A DNA stretch of 64,000 nucleotides. Source: Aliisedimentitalea scapharcae (GTDB lineage: Bacteria > Pseudomonadota > Alphaproteobacteria > Rhodobacterales > Rhodobacteraceae). Positions within the stretch are counted from its first letter, which is position 1; every line of letters starts with the position of its first letter. The translations under genes and the position numbers were made by a program. The notes beneath the pieces are model-generated. The model searched no databases, was not told where the DNA came from, and saw only the letters and a list, made by a program, of their open reading frames with translations. Positions 33,093-41,163 of this stretch are shown piece after piece. The stretch covers positions 2,418,001-2,482,000 of the forward strand of contig NZ_CP123584.1 of the NCBI RefSeq assembly GCF_045277565.1, written 5' to 3'.

Positions 33093-34199
33093 TCAAAGTG
33101 CCATGTCATCGCGGTGGATCAAAGCAGCCCGGCCCGGATAGCCCAGCGTTTCTTCGATTTCCGAGGATTGGCGCCCTTTGATGGCCTGTGCCTCTTGTGC
33201 AGTATAGCGGCTGAGCCCCTGCCCCAGCATGTGCCCGTCCGGGCTGAGAATGGCCAGCGGTTCCCCGCGGCCAAAATCGCCCTCCACATGCGTGATCCCT
33301 GCCGGCAGCAGGCTTTTACCAGATTTCAGTGCCCGTGCTGCACCCGCATCCACTGTGATCGTGCCACGGGCCTTCATCGCGGCGATCCAGCGTTTGCGTG
33401 CAACATGCGGATCCTCATGGGCCGTAAACCACGTGCAGTTGGCACCATCGACAAGCGTTTTCAATGGGTTCAACGGCGATCCTTCGGTGATTACCATGGC
33501 ACATCCCGACGCAGTCGCCATCTTGGCGGCCAGCAATTTGGTAATCATCCCGCCCTTGGACAATCCCGATACACCATCTCCAGCCATGGCTTCGATTTCC
33601 GGTGTGATCGTGTCAATCACGTCAAAGCGTTGCGCCAAAGGATCCAGAACGGGGTTGCCCGAATAAAACCCGTCGACATCCGATAACAGGACCAGTTGAT
33701 CGGCGCCAACCGTCACCGCAACCTGCGCCGCCAAACGATCATTGTCTCCATAGCGGATTTCGTCCGTGGCGATCGTGTCGTTTTCATTGACAATGGGAAC
33801 CACGCCAAGACCCAGCAAGGTTTCCAGAGTAGCGCGCGAATTCAAATACCGGCGCCGATTTTCGCTGTCCTCCAGCGTCACCAGAACCTGGGCAGTCTTG
33901 ATTTTGTAAGGTGCCAGCGCTTCCTCGTAGGCGCGGGCCAGACGGATCTGTCCCACCGCAGCTGCGGCCTGGGACTGTTCCAATGGCAGCTCGGTGCGTG
34001 GCAGCCCCAACACGCCACGCCCCAGCGCGATCGACCCGGATGACACCAGGATCACATCCTTGCCCGCCTGTTTCAACCAGGCCACATCGGATGCCAGAGA
34101 ATGCAGCCAACCTGCCTTGAGATCACCGCTGTCCCGATCTACCAGAAGGGCCGAACCGATCTTGATGACAACGCGGGCAGCCTCCTTCAGGGTTGCCAA
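33093..34199 (-). CDS. proB: Glutamate 5-kinase
   Basis: 368 residues. The amino-acid kinase domain has VVIKIGSALLVDRDSGDL, ILVSSGSIALGRGVLGL, IVNENDTIATDEIRYGDNDRLAAQVA and DVDGFYSGNP. A C-terminal PUA domain (about 280-365) follows, giving the usual full ProB length. It phosphorylates glutamate in the first proline step. The start is TTG and the gene overlaps obgE by 13 bp. Confidence 0.96.
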   Translation of the reverse strand: MATLKEAARVVIKIGSALLVDRDSGDLKAGWLHSLASDVAWLKQAGKDVILVSSGSIALGRGVLGLPRTELPLEQSQAAAAVGQIRLARAYEEALAPYKIKTAQVLVTLEDSENRRRYLNSRATLETLLGLGVVPIVNENDTIATDEIRYGDNDRLAAQVAVTVGADQLVLLSDVDGFYSGNPVLDPLAQRFDVIDTITPEIEAMAGDGVSGLSKGGMITKLLAAKMATASGCAMVITEGSPLNPLKTLVDGANCTWFTAHEDPHVARKRWIAAMKARGTITVDAGAARALKSGKSLLPAGITHVEGDFGRGEPLAILSPDGHMLGQGLSRYTAQEAQAIKGRQSSEIEETLGYPGRAALIHRDDMAL

Positions 34200-35221
34200 G
34201 GCTTGGTCTCCTCCTGGGGTTTCAGTCGCAGCCGATCTTCGGTGATCTCTGAGCGCAAAGCCCGCAGCACCTCTGTCACGCCCAGGCGGCTGACGCCGGA
34301 CATGGTCATGACCTTGTGGCCCGCTTCTTGCTCCAGCTCGGCCTTGGCAGCTTCCAGTTCGTCGTCATCCAGCGCATCGACCTTGTTCAAAACGGTCACG
34401 CGGGGCTTGTCGGCAAGATGACCGCCATAAGCTTCCAGTTCGCCGATGATCGTACGGTAATCGCCTGCAACATCTTCGGATGTACCATCCACCAGATGCA
34501 GCAAAACAGAACAGCGTTCGACATGCCCCAGGAACCGATCGCCAATACCGCGCCCTTCATGCGCACCGGCGATCAGGCCGGGAATATCAGCGATCACAAA
34601 TTCCGCCCCATCCACGCCAACAACTCCCAGGTTCGGGTGCAAGGTGGTGAACGGATAATCCGCGATCTTGGGGCGTGCATTGGACGTCGCAGCCAGAAAC
34701 GTCGATTTGCCCGCATTGGGCATCCCCAACAGCCCCGCGTCAGCAATCAGCTTCAATCGCAGCCAGATGGTGCGATCCACACCTTCCTGACCGGCATTGG
34801 CCCGGCGCGGTGCCTGGTTGGTTGCCGATTTGAAATGCAGGTTGCCAAAACCGCCATTGCCGCCTTTGGCCAGCAGGATCCGTTCACCAACCTCAGTCAC
34901 ATCGGCGATGACGGTTTCCTGGTCCTCGTCCAGAATCTCGGTGCCGACAGGAACCCGCAAGATGATATCATCACCATCCTTGCCTGTGCGCTGTTGCCCT
35001 CGTCCGGGTTGGCCGTTTTTGGCAAAGAAATGCTGTTGATAGCGAAAATCAATCAGCGTGTTCAGACCATCAACGGTTTCGATCCAGACCGATCCACCCT
35101 TGCCGCCGTCGCCGCCATCCGGCCCACCGTATTCAATGTATTTTTCGCGACGGAAACTGACACAGCCCCCACCACCGCCACCCGAGCGGATATAGACCTT
35201 GGCCAGATCGAGGAATTTCAT
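34187..35221 (-). CDS. obgE: GTPase ObgE/CgtA
   Basis: 344 residues. The N-terminal Obg glycine-rich fold (VYIRSGGGGGGCVSFRREKY, GGPDGGDGGKGG) is followed by the G domain: GMPNAGKSTFL (G1), DYPFTTLHPNLG (G2), DIPGLI (G3), NKVDALD (G4). No long C-terminal tail is present. It binds the large ribosomal subunit and links assembly to stress. The ATG at 35221 follows GGAGCCGAC; a longer upstream frame is rejected because the Obg fold begins here. Confidence 0.96.
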   Translation of the reverse strand: MKFLDLAKVYIRSGGGGGGCVSFRREKYIEYGGPDGGDGGKGGSVWIETVDGLNTLIDFRYQQHFFAKNGQPGRGQQRTGKDGDDIILRVPVGTEILDEDQETVIADVTEVGERILLAKGGNGGFGNLHFKSATNQAPRRANAGQEGVDRTIWLRLKLIADAGLLGMPNAGKSTFLAATSNARPKIADYPFTTLHPNLGVVGVDGAEFVIADIPGLIAGAHEGRGIGDRFLGHVERCSVLLHLVDGTSEDVAGDYRTIIGELEAYGGHLADKPRVTVLNKVDALDDDELEAAKAELEQEAGHKVMTMSGVSRLGVTEVLRALRSEITEDRLRLKPQEETKPWQP

Positions 35222-35325
35222 GTCGGCTCCTTGCCCACCAGCCTGCGCCGCGGACCTTTTATCTTTGAGAGTGGCGGGAACACCCGCCTGCGCCTCACTT
35301 ACCGCAAAGCGCAGGTCAGGCTCAA

Positions 35326-35862
35326 TCACAGTTTTCGGCTATAGGTCCAGGTTGGCACAGTTGCATCGCGTGCAACCGAGAAACTTTCGGCATCGCCAAG
35401 GTATTTGAACCCGCAATGGGTCAGAACCCTGGCCGAGGCCGGATTGTCCTGAAAAACGCTGGCAAACATGGTGTCGTTCTTGAGCGGATTGGACCCGACC
35501 AGCAATTGCAACGCATCCGAAGCCAAGCCGGTATTCCAGAACGGCGGTGCCACCCAATAGCCGACTTCGGATTGATTCCGATCCATGCGTTTCAGACCAA
35601 TGATCCCTTTCAGCTCCGCGCCTCCTTCGCGGGTACCGTCGATGACCCAAACGTCTTCGCTCCGGTCTTCGGCCATCGCACGCGCAACAAAGGCGTCGAC
35701 GGCACCCGGCGGCAGCGGATGCGCGATTGACGTGGTCATGCGTGCAACCCGTTCGTCGCTGGCATAATGCGAGATCAGCCCGGTATCGGACTTTCGCACC
35801 GGGCGCAGAATAAAACGCTCGGCCTCCAGGACAGGTTGCGCAACGAGGTAATCCAAACTCAT
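35326..35862 (-). CDS. GNAT family N-acetyltransferase (RimJ/RimL type)
   Basis: 178 residues. LEAERFILRPVRKSDTGLISHYASDERVARMTTSIAHP is the Acetyltransf_3 start, VGYWVAPPFWNTGLASDAL the acetyl-CoA-binding turn, and FQDNPASARVLTHCGFKYLG the closing motif. The ATG at 35862 overlaps the lysE stop by four bases; a longer in-frame extension inside lysE is rejected. Substrate unknown, possibly a protein N-terminus or small amine. It lies between lysE and obgE on the same strand. Confidence 0.88.
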   Translation of the reverse strand: MSLDYLVAQPVLEAERFILRPVRKSDTGLISHYASDERVARMTTSIAHPLPPGAVDAFVARAMAEDRSEDVWVIDGTREGGAELKGIIGLKRMDRNQSEVGYWVAPPFWNTGLASDALQLLVGSNPLKNDTMFASVFQDNPASARVLTHCGFKYLGDAESFSVARDATVPTWTYSRKL

Positions 35863-36479
35863 GGCTGTGTTCCTCCTCCGAACACGACAAAAGCAACGGA
35901 CAGGACGGTCAAAGCCGCCAATGCCCACATCAGATATCTTTCCCAAATCGACCCCGCAACCACATGCGCAATGCGGTCGCCCGCATAGCACCACATAGGA
36001 TGCAGGATCACCTGGCAGCCCAATAGCACTGCCGCAATTGTCAACGTCGCTTCGAATTGGGGCGTGCCCGGCGCGACGAAACCGGAAAACCCCGCGATGA
36101 TCATACCCCAGGCTTTGGGGTTCAACGGATGCACGATCAGCCCGGCTAGGAACCCCGGTGCGGCGCTGTCGCTTTTTTGACCCGGCACCAGACGCAAGTT
36201 CGCGACCCTCCATGCCAGATAACAGATGTAGACAGCTGACACCCACTTCAAGAGTACGAACACCCCGGGGGCCTGATCTGCCAGCGCCATCAACCCAAAT
36301 CCTACGGGCCAGATCACAAGCTGCTTACCCAGGGCAACCCCGGCCACAAACGGCAATGCCGCACGCAGCCCAAACCGGGCACCTGTCGCCATCAAAGCCA
36401 TATTCGCCGGCCCAGGCGTTCCCACCTGCGACGCAGCAAAAAGGGCAAAACTGATGGCATGAACAGCCATGATGATCAC
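35859..36479 (-). CDS. LysE family translocator
   Basis: 206 residues with about six hydrophobic segments. SQVGTPGPANMALMATGARFGLRAALPFVAGVALG is the LysE/RhtB signature. These inner-membrane proteins export amino acids or their derivatives. The frame starts at GTG 36479; an ATG at 36470 is the alternative. It overlaps the GNAT gene by ATGA, so the two probably work together. Confidence 0.87.
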   Translation of the reverse strand: MIIMAVHAISFALFAASQVGTPGPANMALMATGARFGLRAALPFVAGVALGKQLVIWPVGFGLMALADQAPGVFVLLKWVSAVYICYLAWRVANLRLVPGQKSDSAAPGFLAGLIVHPLNPKAWGMIIAGFSGFVAPGTPQFEATLTIAAVLLGCQVILHPMWCYAGDRIAHVVAGSIWERYLMWALAALTVLSVAFVVFGGGTQP

Positions 36480-36493
36480 AGATCCTCAAAACG

Positions 36494-36527
36494 AAAAGAG
36501 GGACCGGCGTTATCGCCGATCCCCCTG
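36494..36527 (-). terminator. Intrinsic terminator of rplU-rpmA
   Basis: On the minus strand GGGGATCGGCG, an ATAA loop, CGCCGGTCCCT and then CTTTTC follow the rpmA stop by 29 bp; one mismatch lies in the stem. Confidence 0.82.
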
Positions 36528-36555
36528 AATTTTTCACTAACCTTTCAGGTTCGGC

Positions 36556-36825
36556 TTATTCTGCGGCCTCCGCCACTGGCAGAACCGAAATGAAGGTGCG
36601 GTTTTTCAGTCCCTTGTGGAACTTTACGGCGCCATCGACAGTCGCAAAGATTGTGTGATCTTTGCCCATGCCTACGCCTTCGCCAGGCCAAAATTTGGTC
36701 CCGCGCTGACGCACGATGATGTTGCCCGGAATAGCGGCCTGACCGCCATACAGTTTCACGCCAAGGCGACGACCCGCAGAGTCGCGACCGTTACGGGAGG
36801 AACCACCAGCTTTTTTATGTGCCAT
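36556..36825 (-). CDS. rpmA: 50S ribosomal protein L27
   Basis: 89 residues. MAHKKAGGSSRNGRDSAGRR is the invariant L27 N-terminus, followed by LGVKLYGGQAAIPGNIIVRQRGT. The flexible N-terminus reaches the peptidyl-transferase centre in known ribosomes. The start lies behind GGAGAGAC and 11 bp after rplU. Confidence 0.98.
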   Translation of the reverse strand: MAHKKAGGSSRNGRDSAGRRLGVKLYGGQAAIPGNIIVRQRGTKFWPGEGVGMGKDHTIFATVDGAVKFHKGLKNRTFISVLPVAEAAE

Positions 36826-36836
36826 TCTGTCTCTCC

Positions 36837-37385
36837 TTAGCCCTGAGCCAGCTCTTTAGCTTGCTCAACCCATTCGGGTTTGATCTTGATTGCTTCGATA
36901 GCAGCAATATCGTCTTCCGACAATGCCGCAATCTGAGCAAACGATGTGATGCCTGCGTCGTTCAGCTTGGTCACAGCAGCGGGACCGACACCGGTCAGCT
37001 TGGACAGGTCATCGCCTGCCGCAGCCGGAGCAGCAGCTTTTGCAGCCTTGGCAGGTGCTGCCTTGGTTGCGCCCGATGCCAGGATCTCGGTGATCTTGAC
37101 CAGGGTCAGCTTCTGACGGTGACCGACAGTCCGCTTGGAGCTGTGCTTACGACGGCGTTTGACGAACTTGATGACCTTGTCACCTTTGATCTGATCGATC
37201 ACTTCGGCCTGTACAGCAGCACCTTCGATGAAGGGCGCGCCAACAACCGGAGCGTCGCCGCCCAGCATAAGCACATCGTTGAATTGGATGGTTTCGCCAG
37301 CATCTGCAGCCAATTTTTCAACGCGGAGGATATCACCCGCCTGAACTTTGTACTGCTTGCCGCCAGTCTTGAGGACCGCAAACAT
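36837..37385 (-). CDS. rplU: 50S ribosomal protein L21 with C-terminal helix-hairpin-helix extension
   Basis: 182 residues, against about 103 for E. coli L21. The L21 core (MFAVLKTGGKQYKVQAGDILRVEKL, KRRRKHSSKRTVGHRQKLTLVKI) occupies residues 1-105. An Ala/Lys-rich linker (about 108-130) leads to a terminal LTGVGPAAVTKLNDAGITSFAQIAAL segment of the kind used for nucleic-acid binding in helix-hairpin-helix proteins. Such extended L21 proteins are familiar in Rhodobacterales. Confidence 0.96.
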   Translation of the reverse strand: MFAVLKTGGKQYKVQAGDILRVEKLAADAGETIQFNDVLMLGGDAPVVGAPFIEGAAVQAEVIDQIKGDKVIKFVKRRRKHSSKRTVGHRQKLTLVKITEILASGATKAAPAKAAKAAAPAAAGDDLSKLTGVGPAAVTKLNDAGITSFAQIAALSEDDIAAIEAIKIKPEWVEQAKELAQG

Positions 37386-37607
37386 TGCGTCTTTCCTTTT
37401 TCAACCGCGTTCTGTGGTCCCCGATTTACCGGGCGTTTGCGACCAGCCAATTACAGGGCTGGATCACCTCGAACAGCGCGCCCATTGTACAGGGCGGATT
37501 ACATATGAAACCCGGCACAGAGACTCCGGGCCGGGATGCGGGCTTATGTCCCTCTCTGCGCGCCAAGTCAAGTGGGTTTATGAATGCCCCACAGGGCAAC
37601 GGGTGCC
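37386..37607. other. rplU upstream region
   Basis: 222 bp upstream of rplU on the minus strand, which should contain the promoter of the rplU-rpmA operon. A CCCGG/CCGGG palindrome is seen around 37507-37530. No small gene was found. Confidence 0.4.
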
Positions 37608-38438
37608 TTACAGATCCTGTGTCTCCATCGCCCGTGCGGCGGCCGCGCCCAGATCCCGGTTGATTGCATTGTACAGCGTTTCAAATCCCGCGAACAAAAC
37701 CCTGTTCAACGCCTGGCCCGAAGCGGTTTGGGAAAACGCCAGATATTGTTCCATTTCCGTGTCGCGCAGCGGATCATAGGCCAGCAACAGATAGGCATAG
37801 ATCCAATCAGAGATACTGTGCTCTATCTCGTCTGCCTCGGCCCAGACATCGGCCAGAATATCATCTTCGGGCACGCCGTTACCGCCCTGACGGGCAAAAC
37901 TGACCAGAAAATGATAATTGGCATTCAATGCCCCGGACACATTCAAGGCGACCAGATCGTTGACGGTGACAAATTCACGGATCACCACGTAGCGCGCATC
38001 CTTATCATGGGCCCGATCCGACAAATCCAGGATCAGTTGATCGGCCAGTTCGGTTTGGGCCATGATCTCGCGCGCATCATATTCCAGTGTCAGGATCCGT
38101 TGTCCCAGCGGTGTGCCAAAGAACGCCAGAATATCCTGCCGTTCCGATCTCGATAGCCCGGCCTCCAACGCATCGGCAACGGTGCTCACAATCCGATCGA
38201 CATCGTAAATGGCCGCGACCTGTGATTGCCAGGTGCGTCCGCCCTGCCCGCCCATCATGTCCTGATCAATAGCCGCGCCATAGGCGATGCCCTCGGTCCG
38301 GAGCATCTCAGCCAATTCTGCCAGGCGCAGGCCGTCTGACAATGACCCGTTGTCCTGCTGCGCGCTCACCTGAAGGGATGTGCCCAGAAAACAGACGATC
38401 ATAAATGTGGTTCGTACCCATCGAAACACTTTGCCCAT
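37608..38438 (-). CDS. DUF2059-domain exported protein
   Basis: 276 residues. The N-terminus has a signal peptide (FMIVCFLGTSLQVSAQ) and the mature part is largely helical. RSERQDILAFFGTPLGQRILTLEY resembles the DUF2059 repeat, which has no known activity. It begins one base inside the stop codon of a related gene (TGATG), so the two form a tandem pair; both carry the (L)GQR motif within an acidic/aromatic helix. Confidence 0.72.
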   Translation of the reverse strand: MGKVFRWVRTTFMIVCFLGTSLQVSAQQDNGSLSDGLRLAELAEMLRTEGIAYGAAIDQDMMGGQGGRTWQSQVAAIYDVDRIVSTVADALEAGLSRSERQDILAFFGTPLGQRILTLEYDAREIMAQTELADQLILDLSDRAHDKDARYVVIREFVTVNDLVALNVSGALNANYHFLVSFARQGGNGVPEDDILADVWAEADEIEHSISDWIYAYLLLAYDPLRDTEMEQYLAFSQTASGQALNRVLFAGFETLYNAINRDLGAAAARAMETQDL

Positions 38439-39301
38439 CAGATGTCCTGCCCAGGGTGCAACTTCGCCATGCGAACAGCCAGAACCTCAAAGCGATTGGC
38501 CGTGACTTCGTATTGAACGGCATTCAGCAATTCATAGACCTTTTGCATCAATGGTTGCTCCAACGCTTTGACATAGGTTTCCAGATCCCTGTTGTCAAAA
38601 TCGCGATAGGTATATGCGGATGCGGCCAACCCGCTTTCGGTCAGCGCGGCCTTCAGATCAGTTTCACTTTCTTTCATCAAGGCCCGCAACCCCTGTTCAT
38701 CAATGCGCAATTCAATCACGCCCGCCGCGCTGGCAGTCAAAAGGAACCTGATCTGGATTTCCTGAAGGGCCCGCGCCCCGATGCCCGAAGCGTCAGTCGC
38801 ACGAACCAATCGATGGAACAGTTGAAACCGCGTCGCGTCCTCTTGGGACTGCAACTCTTGTACAATCCGGGTACCTTCCGTCTGTCTGACGTCATCGGCA
38901 TCATCCAGATGGGCCGCATTTTCCACGGCAACCAACCGTTGCCCCAGATCCGTTTCATAAAAGTCAACGGCATGACCCAGCATGTCATCATCGAGGGTCG
39001 CAATCAAAAATTCCACCGCCATCTGGTGCATGTCATCGACATCGAACACCTGCTTGGCCAAACGCGCCCAATCGGTTCCGAACTGACCCGGGTCCAATCC
39101 CAACATATCCGGCGCGCTTGCCGCGCTGAATTTGATCGACTCCAACGCCGTGTCAAACCCGGTCGTGACCAAAAACGCCTCTACCTTCTGCTTGTCAGCA
39201 GCCCGCGCCGGACCGGGAGAGCCCAGGGATGCAAGCAACAAAGTTACGATCAGGAACGGCACAAAAGCCGGGCGAAAAAGGCGCAGTACAGAATAAGTCA
39301 T
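38438..39301 (-). CDS. DUF2059-domain exported protein
   Basis: 287 residues. A signal peptide (about 1-35, ending SPGPARAAD) precedes helical segments with HAVDFYETDLGQRLVAVENAAH, the DUF2059-type motif also present in the downstream paralogue. The start MTYSVLRLF at 39301 is chosen because it immediately precedes the hydrophobic core; an upstream in-frame extension is polar and unlikely. Function unknown; presumably periplasmic. Confidence 0.72.
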   Translation of the reverse strand: MTYSVLRLFRPAFVPFLIVTLLLASLGSPGPARAADKQKVEAFLVTTGFDTALESIKFSAASAPDMLGLDPGQFGTDWARLAKQVFDVDDMHQMAVEFLIATLDDDMLGHAVDFYETDLGQRLVAVENAAHLDDADDVRQTEGTRIVQELQSQEDATRFQLFHRLVRATDASGIGARALQEIQIRFLLTASAAGVIELRIDEQGLRALMKESETDLKAALTESGLAASAYTYRDFDNRDLETYVKALEQPLMQKVYELLNAVQYEVTANRFEVLAVRMAKLHPGQDI

Positions 39302-39423
39302 AGCAATAAGCCTAGGCGAAATTCGGGATCGGGCAATAAAAAACATGTTTCTTGAAAATAGTATGAATTCCGCCTTGCACCCCGCAGGTTTCCCCATTAA
39401 ACGCCTGCCTCACAGACCCCCGC

Positions 39424-39513
39424 GGAGAGGTGCCGGAGTGGTCGAACGGGGCGGTCTCGAAAACCGTTGTGGGTGCAAGCCCACCCAGGGTTCGAATCCC
39501 TGTCTCTCCGCCA
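39424..39513 (+). tRNA. tRNA-Ser (CGA)
   Basis: A 90-base class II tRNA. The acceptor stem GGAGAGG (39424-39430) pairs with TCTCTCC (39503-39509) with one G-T; the anticodon loop is CTCGAAA with anticodon CGA; a long variable arm (GTGGGTGCAAGCCCAC-like) and T arm CAGGG TTCGAAT CCCTG follow. The discriminator is G and CCA is encoded at 39511-39513. Confidence 0.95.
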
Positions 39514-39699
39514 TTATCCCCCTGATACCGTAAGACAATTATTGATTTTTGGGGCATAGTGTGCTTTTCGCCATTGTTGTTCTTTCGGCCAAGGGTGTCA
39601 TATTGTGACCTCTTTTGGGCCTTCCGGCACTGCCAAGTATGCCCCTTTTGGGCATCTGTTCTGACAGCTTTGCGCCTTTTCCGCATGCGTTCAGGCAAA

Positions 39700-40029
39700 C
39701 AATAAAGAGACCTTGCGTTTGCAGGATCCCGAACAGCACCTTCCCAATGTGACAGACATAAATGGTGACAGGCATAAATGGTGACAGGCATAAATGGCTG
39801 CGTCGCCGAAACGTTGTTGTCGACCGCGTTTGCTGCGCGGCGGCACCCAGGCCATATCCAGATCGAACCAGATCAACCGCGCTCCGCGCCATCTTACGCT
39901 GTCATCGCAGGACGACCAATCTGTGAGCTTTAAAATGTAGGAGCCCGCTTGCTCAGGCTGGCGTCCCGCAGCCAAGCCGCCAGGGCCATTCGTCCGACAA
40001 GGCCGAAACCGACCCATTGTTGCCGACAT
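39700..40029 (-). pseudogene. Decayed IS5-like transposase (N-terminal part)
   Basis: The frame beginning MSATMGRF near 40029 continues through LKLTDWSS, RLIWFDLDMAWVPPRSK and GRQQRFGDAAI, the N-terminal portion of an IS5-type transposase of the kind common in roseobacters. After DAAI the expected ACLTMKVLFG is replaced by three 16-bp tandem repeats. KVLFGILQTQG then appears in another frame before homology fades. No catalytic Asp/Glu region remains. The 650 bp between tRNA-Ser and the glycosyltransferase hold nothing else convincing. Confidence 0.7.
39750..39797. repeat. Three tandem 16-bp repeats inside the transposase relic
   Basis: The unit TGACAGGCATAAATGG occurs three times head to tail (39750-39765 with one substitution, 39766-39781, 39782-39797). 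It lies exactly where the transposase reading frame is lost. Confidence 0.92.
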
Positions 40030-40161
40030 TGGAGAAAAAACCTGACTTTTGGGTGTTTTGGCAGCATCCGCGCACAATACCCGCCCCAAACCGAGGTTTT
40101 TCTTGCCCGATTTGTCTAAAAGCGTTGTTATTATGGAATTCTCGCCACCGGTAAAAAACTG

Positions 40162-41163
40162 ATGTCTGAAGAACCCGACCCTTTTTCCACCCGGCCTCAT
40201 ATCTCGGTTGTTGTGCCGTGCTATAATGAAGAAGAGGTCATTGAGCAGACAATTGTTCAACTCGTGGCGTTTTCCCAGGCTTTGCCGAATAAAACGGTAG
40301 AGATCATCTTTGTCGATGATGGAAGCCAGGATCGCACACTCGATTGCCTCAAACATGCAGCCATGCGCCATCCCTTTATCCGGATTTTAACGTTCGCGCG
40401 AAACTTTGGGCATCAGATAGCGGTCACAGCCGGAATCGACGCCGCGTCGGGGGATGCGGTCGCCTTGATCGACGCTGATCTTCAGGATCCCCCCGAAGTG
40501 CTTTTGGAGATGATCACAAATTGGGAAGCCGGGTATGACGTCGTCTATGGTGTTCGGTCCACGCGCGAAGGCGAAAGCGCGTTCAAGATTTCAACGGCGC
40601 GGTGGTTCTACCGGATTCTGAACCGATTGTCCGAAACGCCCATTCCACTGGATACCGGGGATTTCCGGCTGATGGATCGTAAGGTCGTCGATGTGCTGTG
40701 CAACATGCCGGAACGGCATCGCTTTGTCCGAGGGCTGGTGGCCTGGGCCGGATATCGTCAGCTCGCCCTGCCTTATGACCGAAAAAAAAGGGCAGCGGGC
40801 ACGTCGAAATACCCTTTGCGAAAAATGCTGCGCTTTGCGGCGGACGGCATTTTATCCTTTTCGTCAAAACCGCTGCAAATCGCCACAAATCTGGGCATTT
40901 TTTCGGCCAGCCTGGCCTTGATCGGGATCATCTATGCGCTGGTGTTGCGGATATCGACCAACATTTGGGTGGAAGGCTGGACCGCATTGATGATTGCGGT
41001 GTTGTTCTTTGGCGGGGTCCAGCTGATTTCACTTGGGATCATCGGCGAATACATCGGCCGGATCTACGAGGAAACCAAGGGGCGGCCTTTGTATATCGTA
41101 CGTGAACGCATCGGCTTTGAAACCGAAGACGAGATGACCAAACCAAGCGTTGTTCGGGCGTGA
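40162..41163 (+). CDS. Membrane glycosyltransferase family 2 (polyprenyl-phosphate sugar transferase type)
   Basis: 333 residues. GT-A domain with HISVVVPCYNEEEVIEQTI, EIIFVDDGSQDRTLDCL, ALIDADLQDPPEVLLEM (the DAD metal motif and QDPPE) and DTGDFRLMDRKVVD. Two C-terminal membrane segments lie around 235-260 and 270-295, then GEYIGRIYEETKGRPLYIV, as in GtrB/DPMS-like enzymes. It probably charges undecaprenyl phosphate with a sugar on the cytoplasmic side. First gene of a four-gene overlapping cassette. Confidence 0.9.
   Translation: MSEEPDPFSTRPHISVVVPCYNEEEVIEQTIVQLVAFSQALPNKTVEIIFVDDGSQDRTLDCLKHAAMRHPFIRILTFARNFGHQIAVTAGIDAASGDAVALIDADLQDPPEVLLEMITNWEAGYDVVYGVRSTREGESAFKISTARWFYRILNRLSETPIPLDTGDFRLMDRKVVDVLCNMPERHRFVRGLVAWAGYRQLALPYDRKKRAAGTSKYPLRKMLRFAADGILSFSSKPLQIATNLGIFSASLALIGIIYALVLRISTNIWVEGWTALMIAVLFFGGVQLISLGIIGEYIGRIYEETKGRPLYIVRERIGFETEDEMTKPSVVRA

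Noticed and set aside
36494..36527. Hairpin as a riboswitch for lysE
   Set aside because: Its T run and its location just after rpmA make it an ordinary terminator; no lysine-riboswitch features were seen.
39424..39513. tRNA-Ser as an integration site with a 3' att duplication
   Set aside because: No second copy of its 3' end was found in the window, and the only mobile-element trace beside it is a decayed IS5-like relic, not an integrase.
39750..39797. Three 16-bp repeats as a CRISPR array
   Set aside because: Repeats are short and head to tail without spacers, and no cas genes occur in the window.
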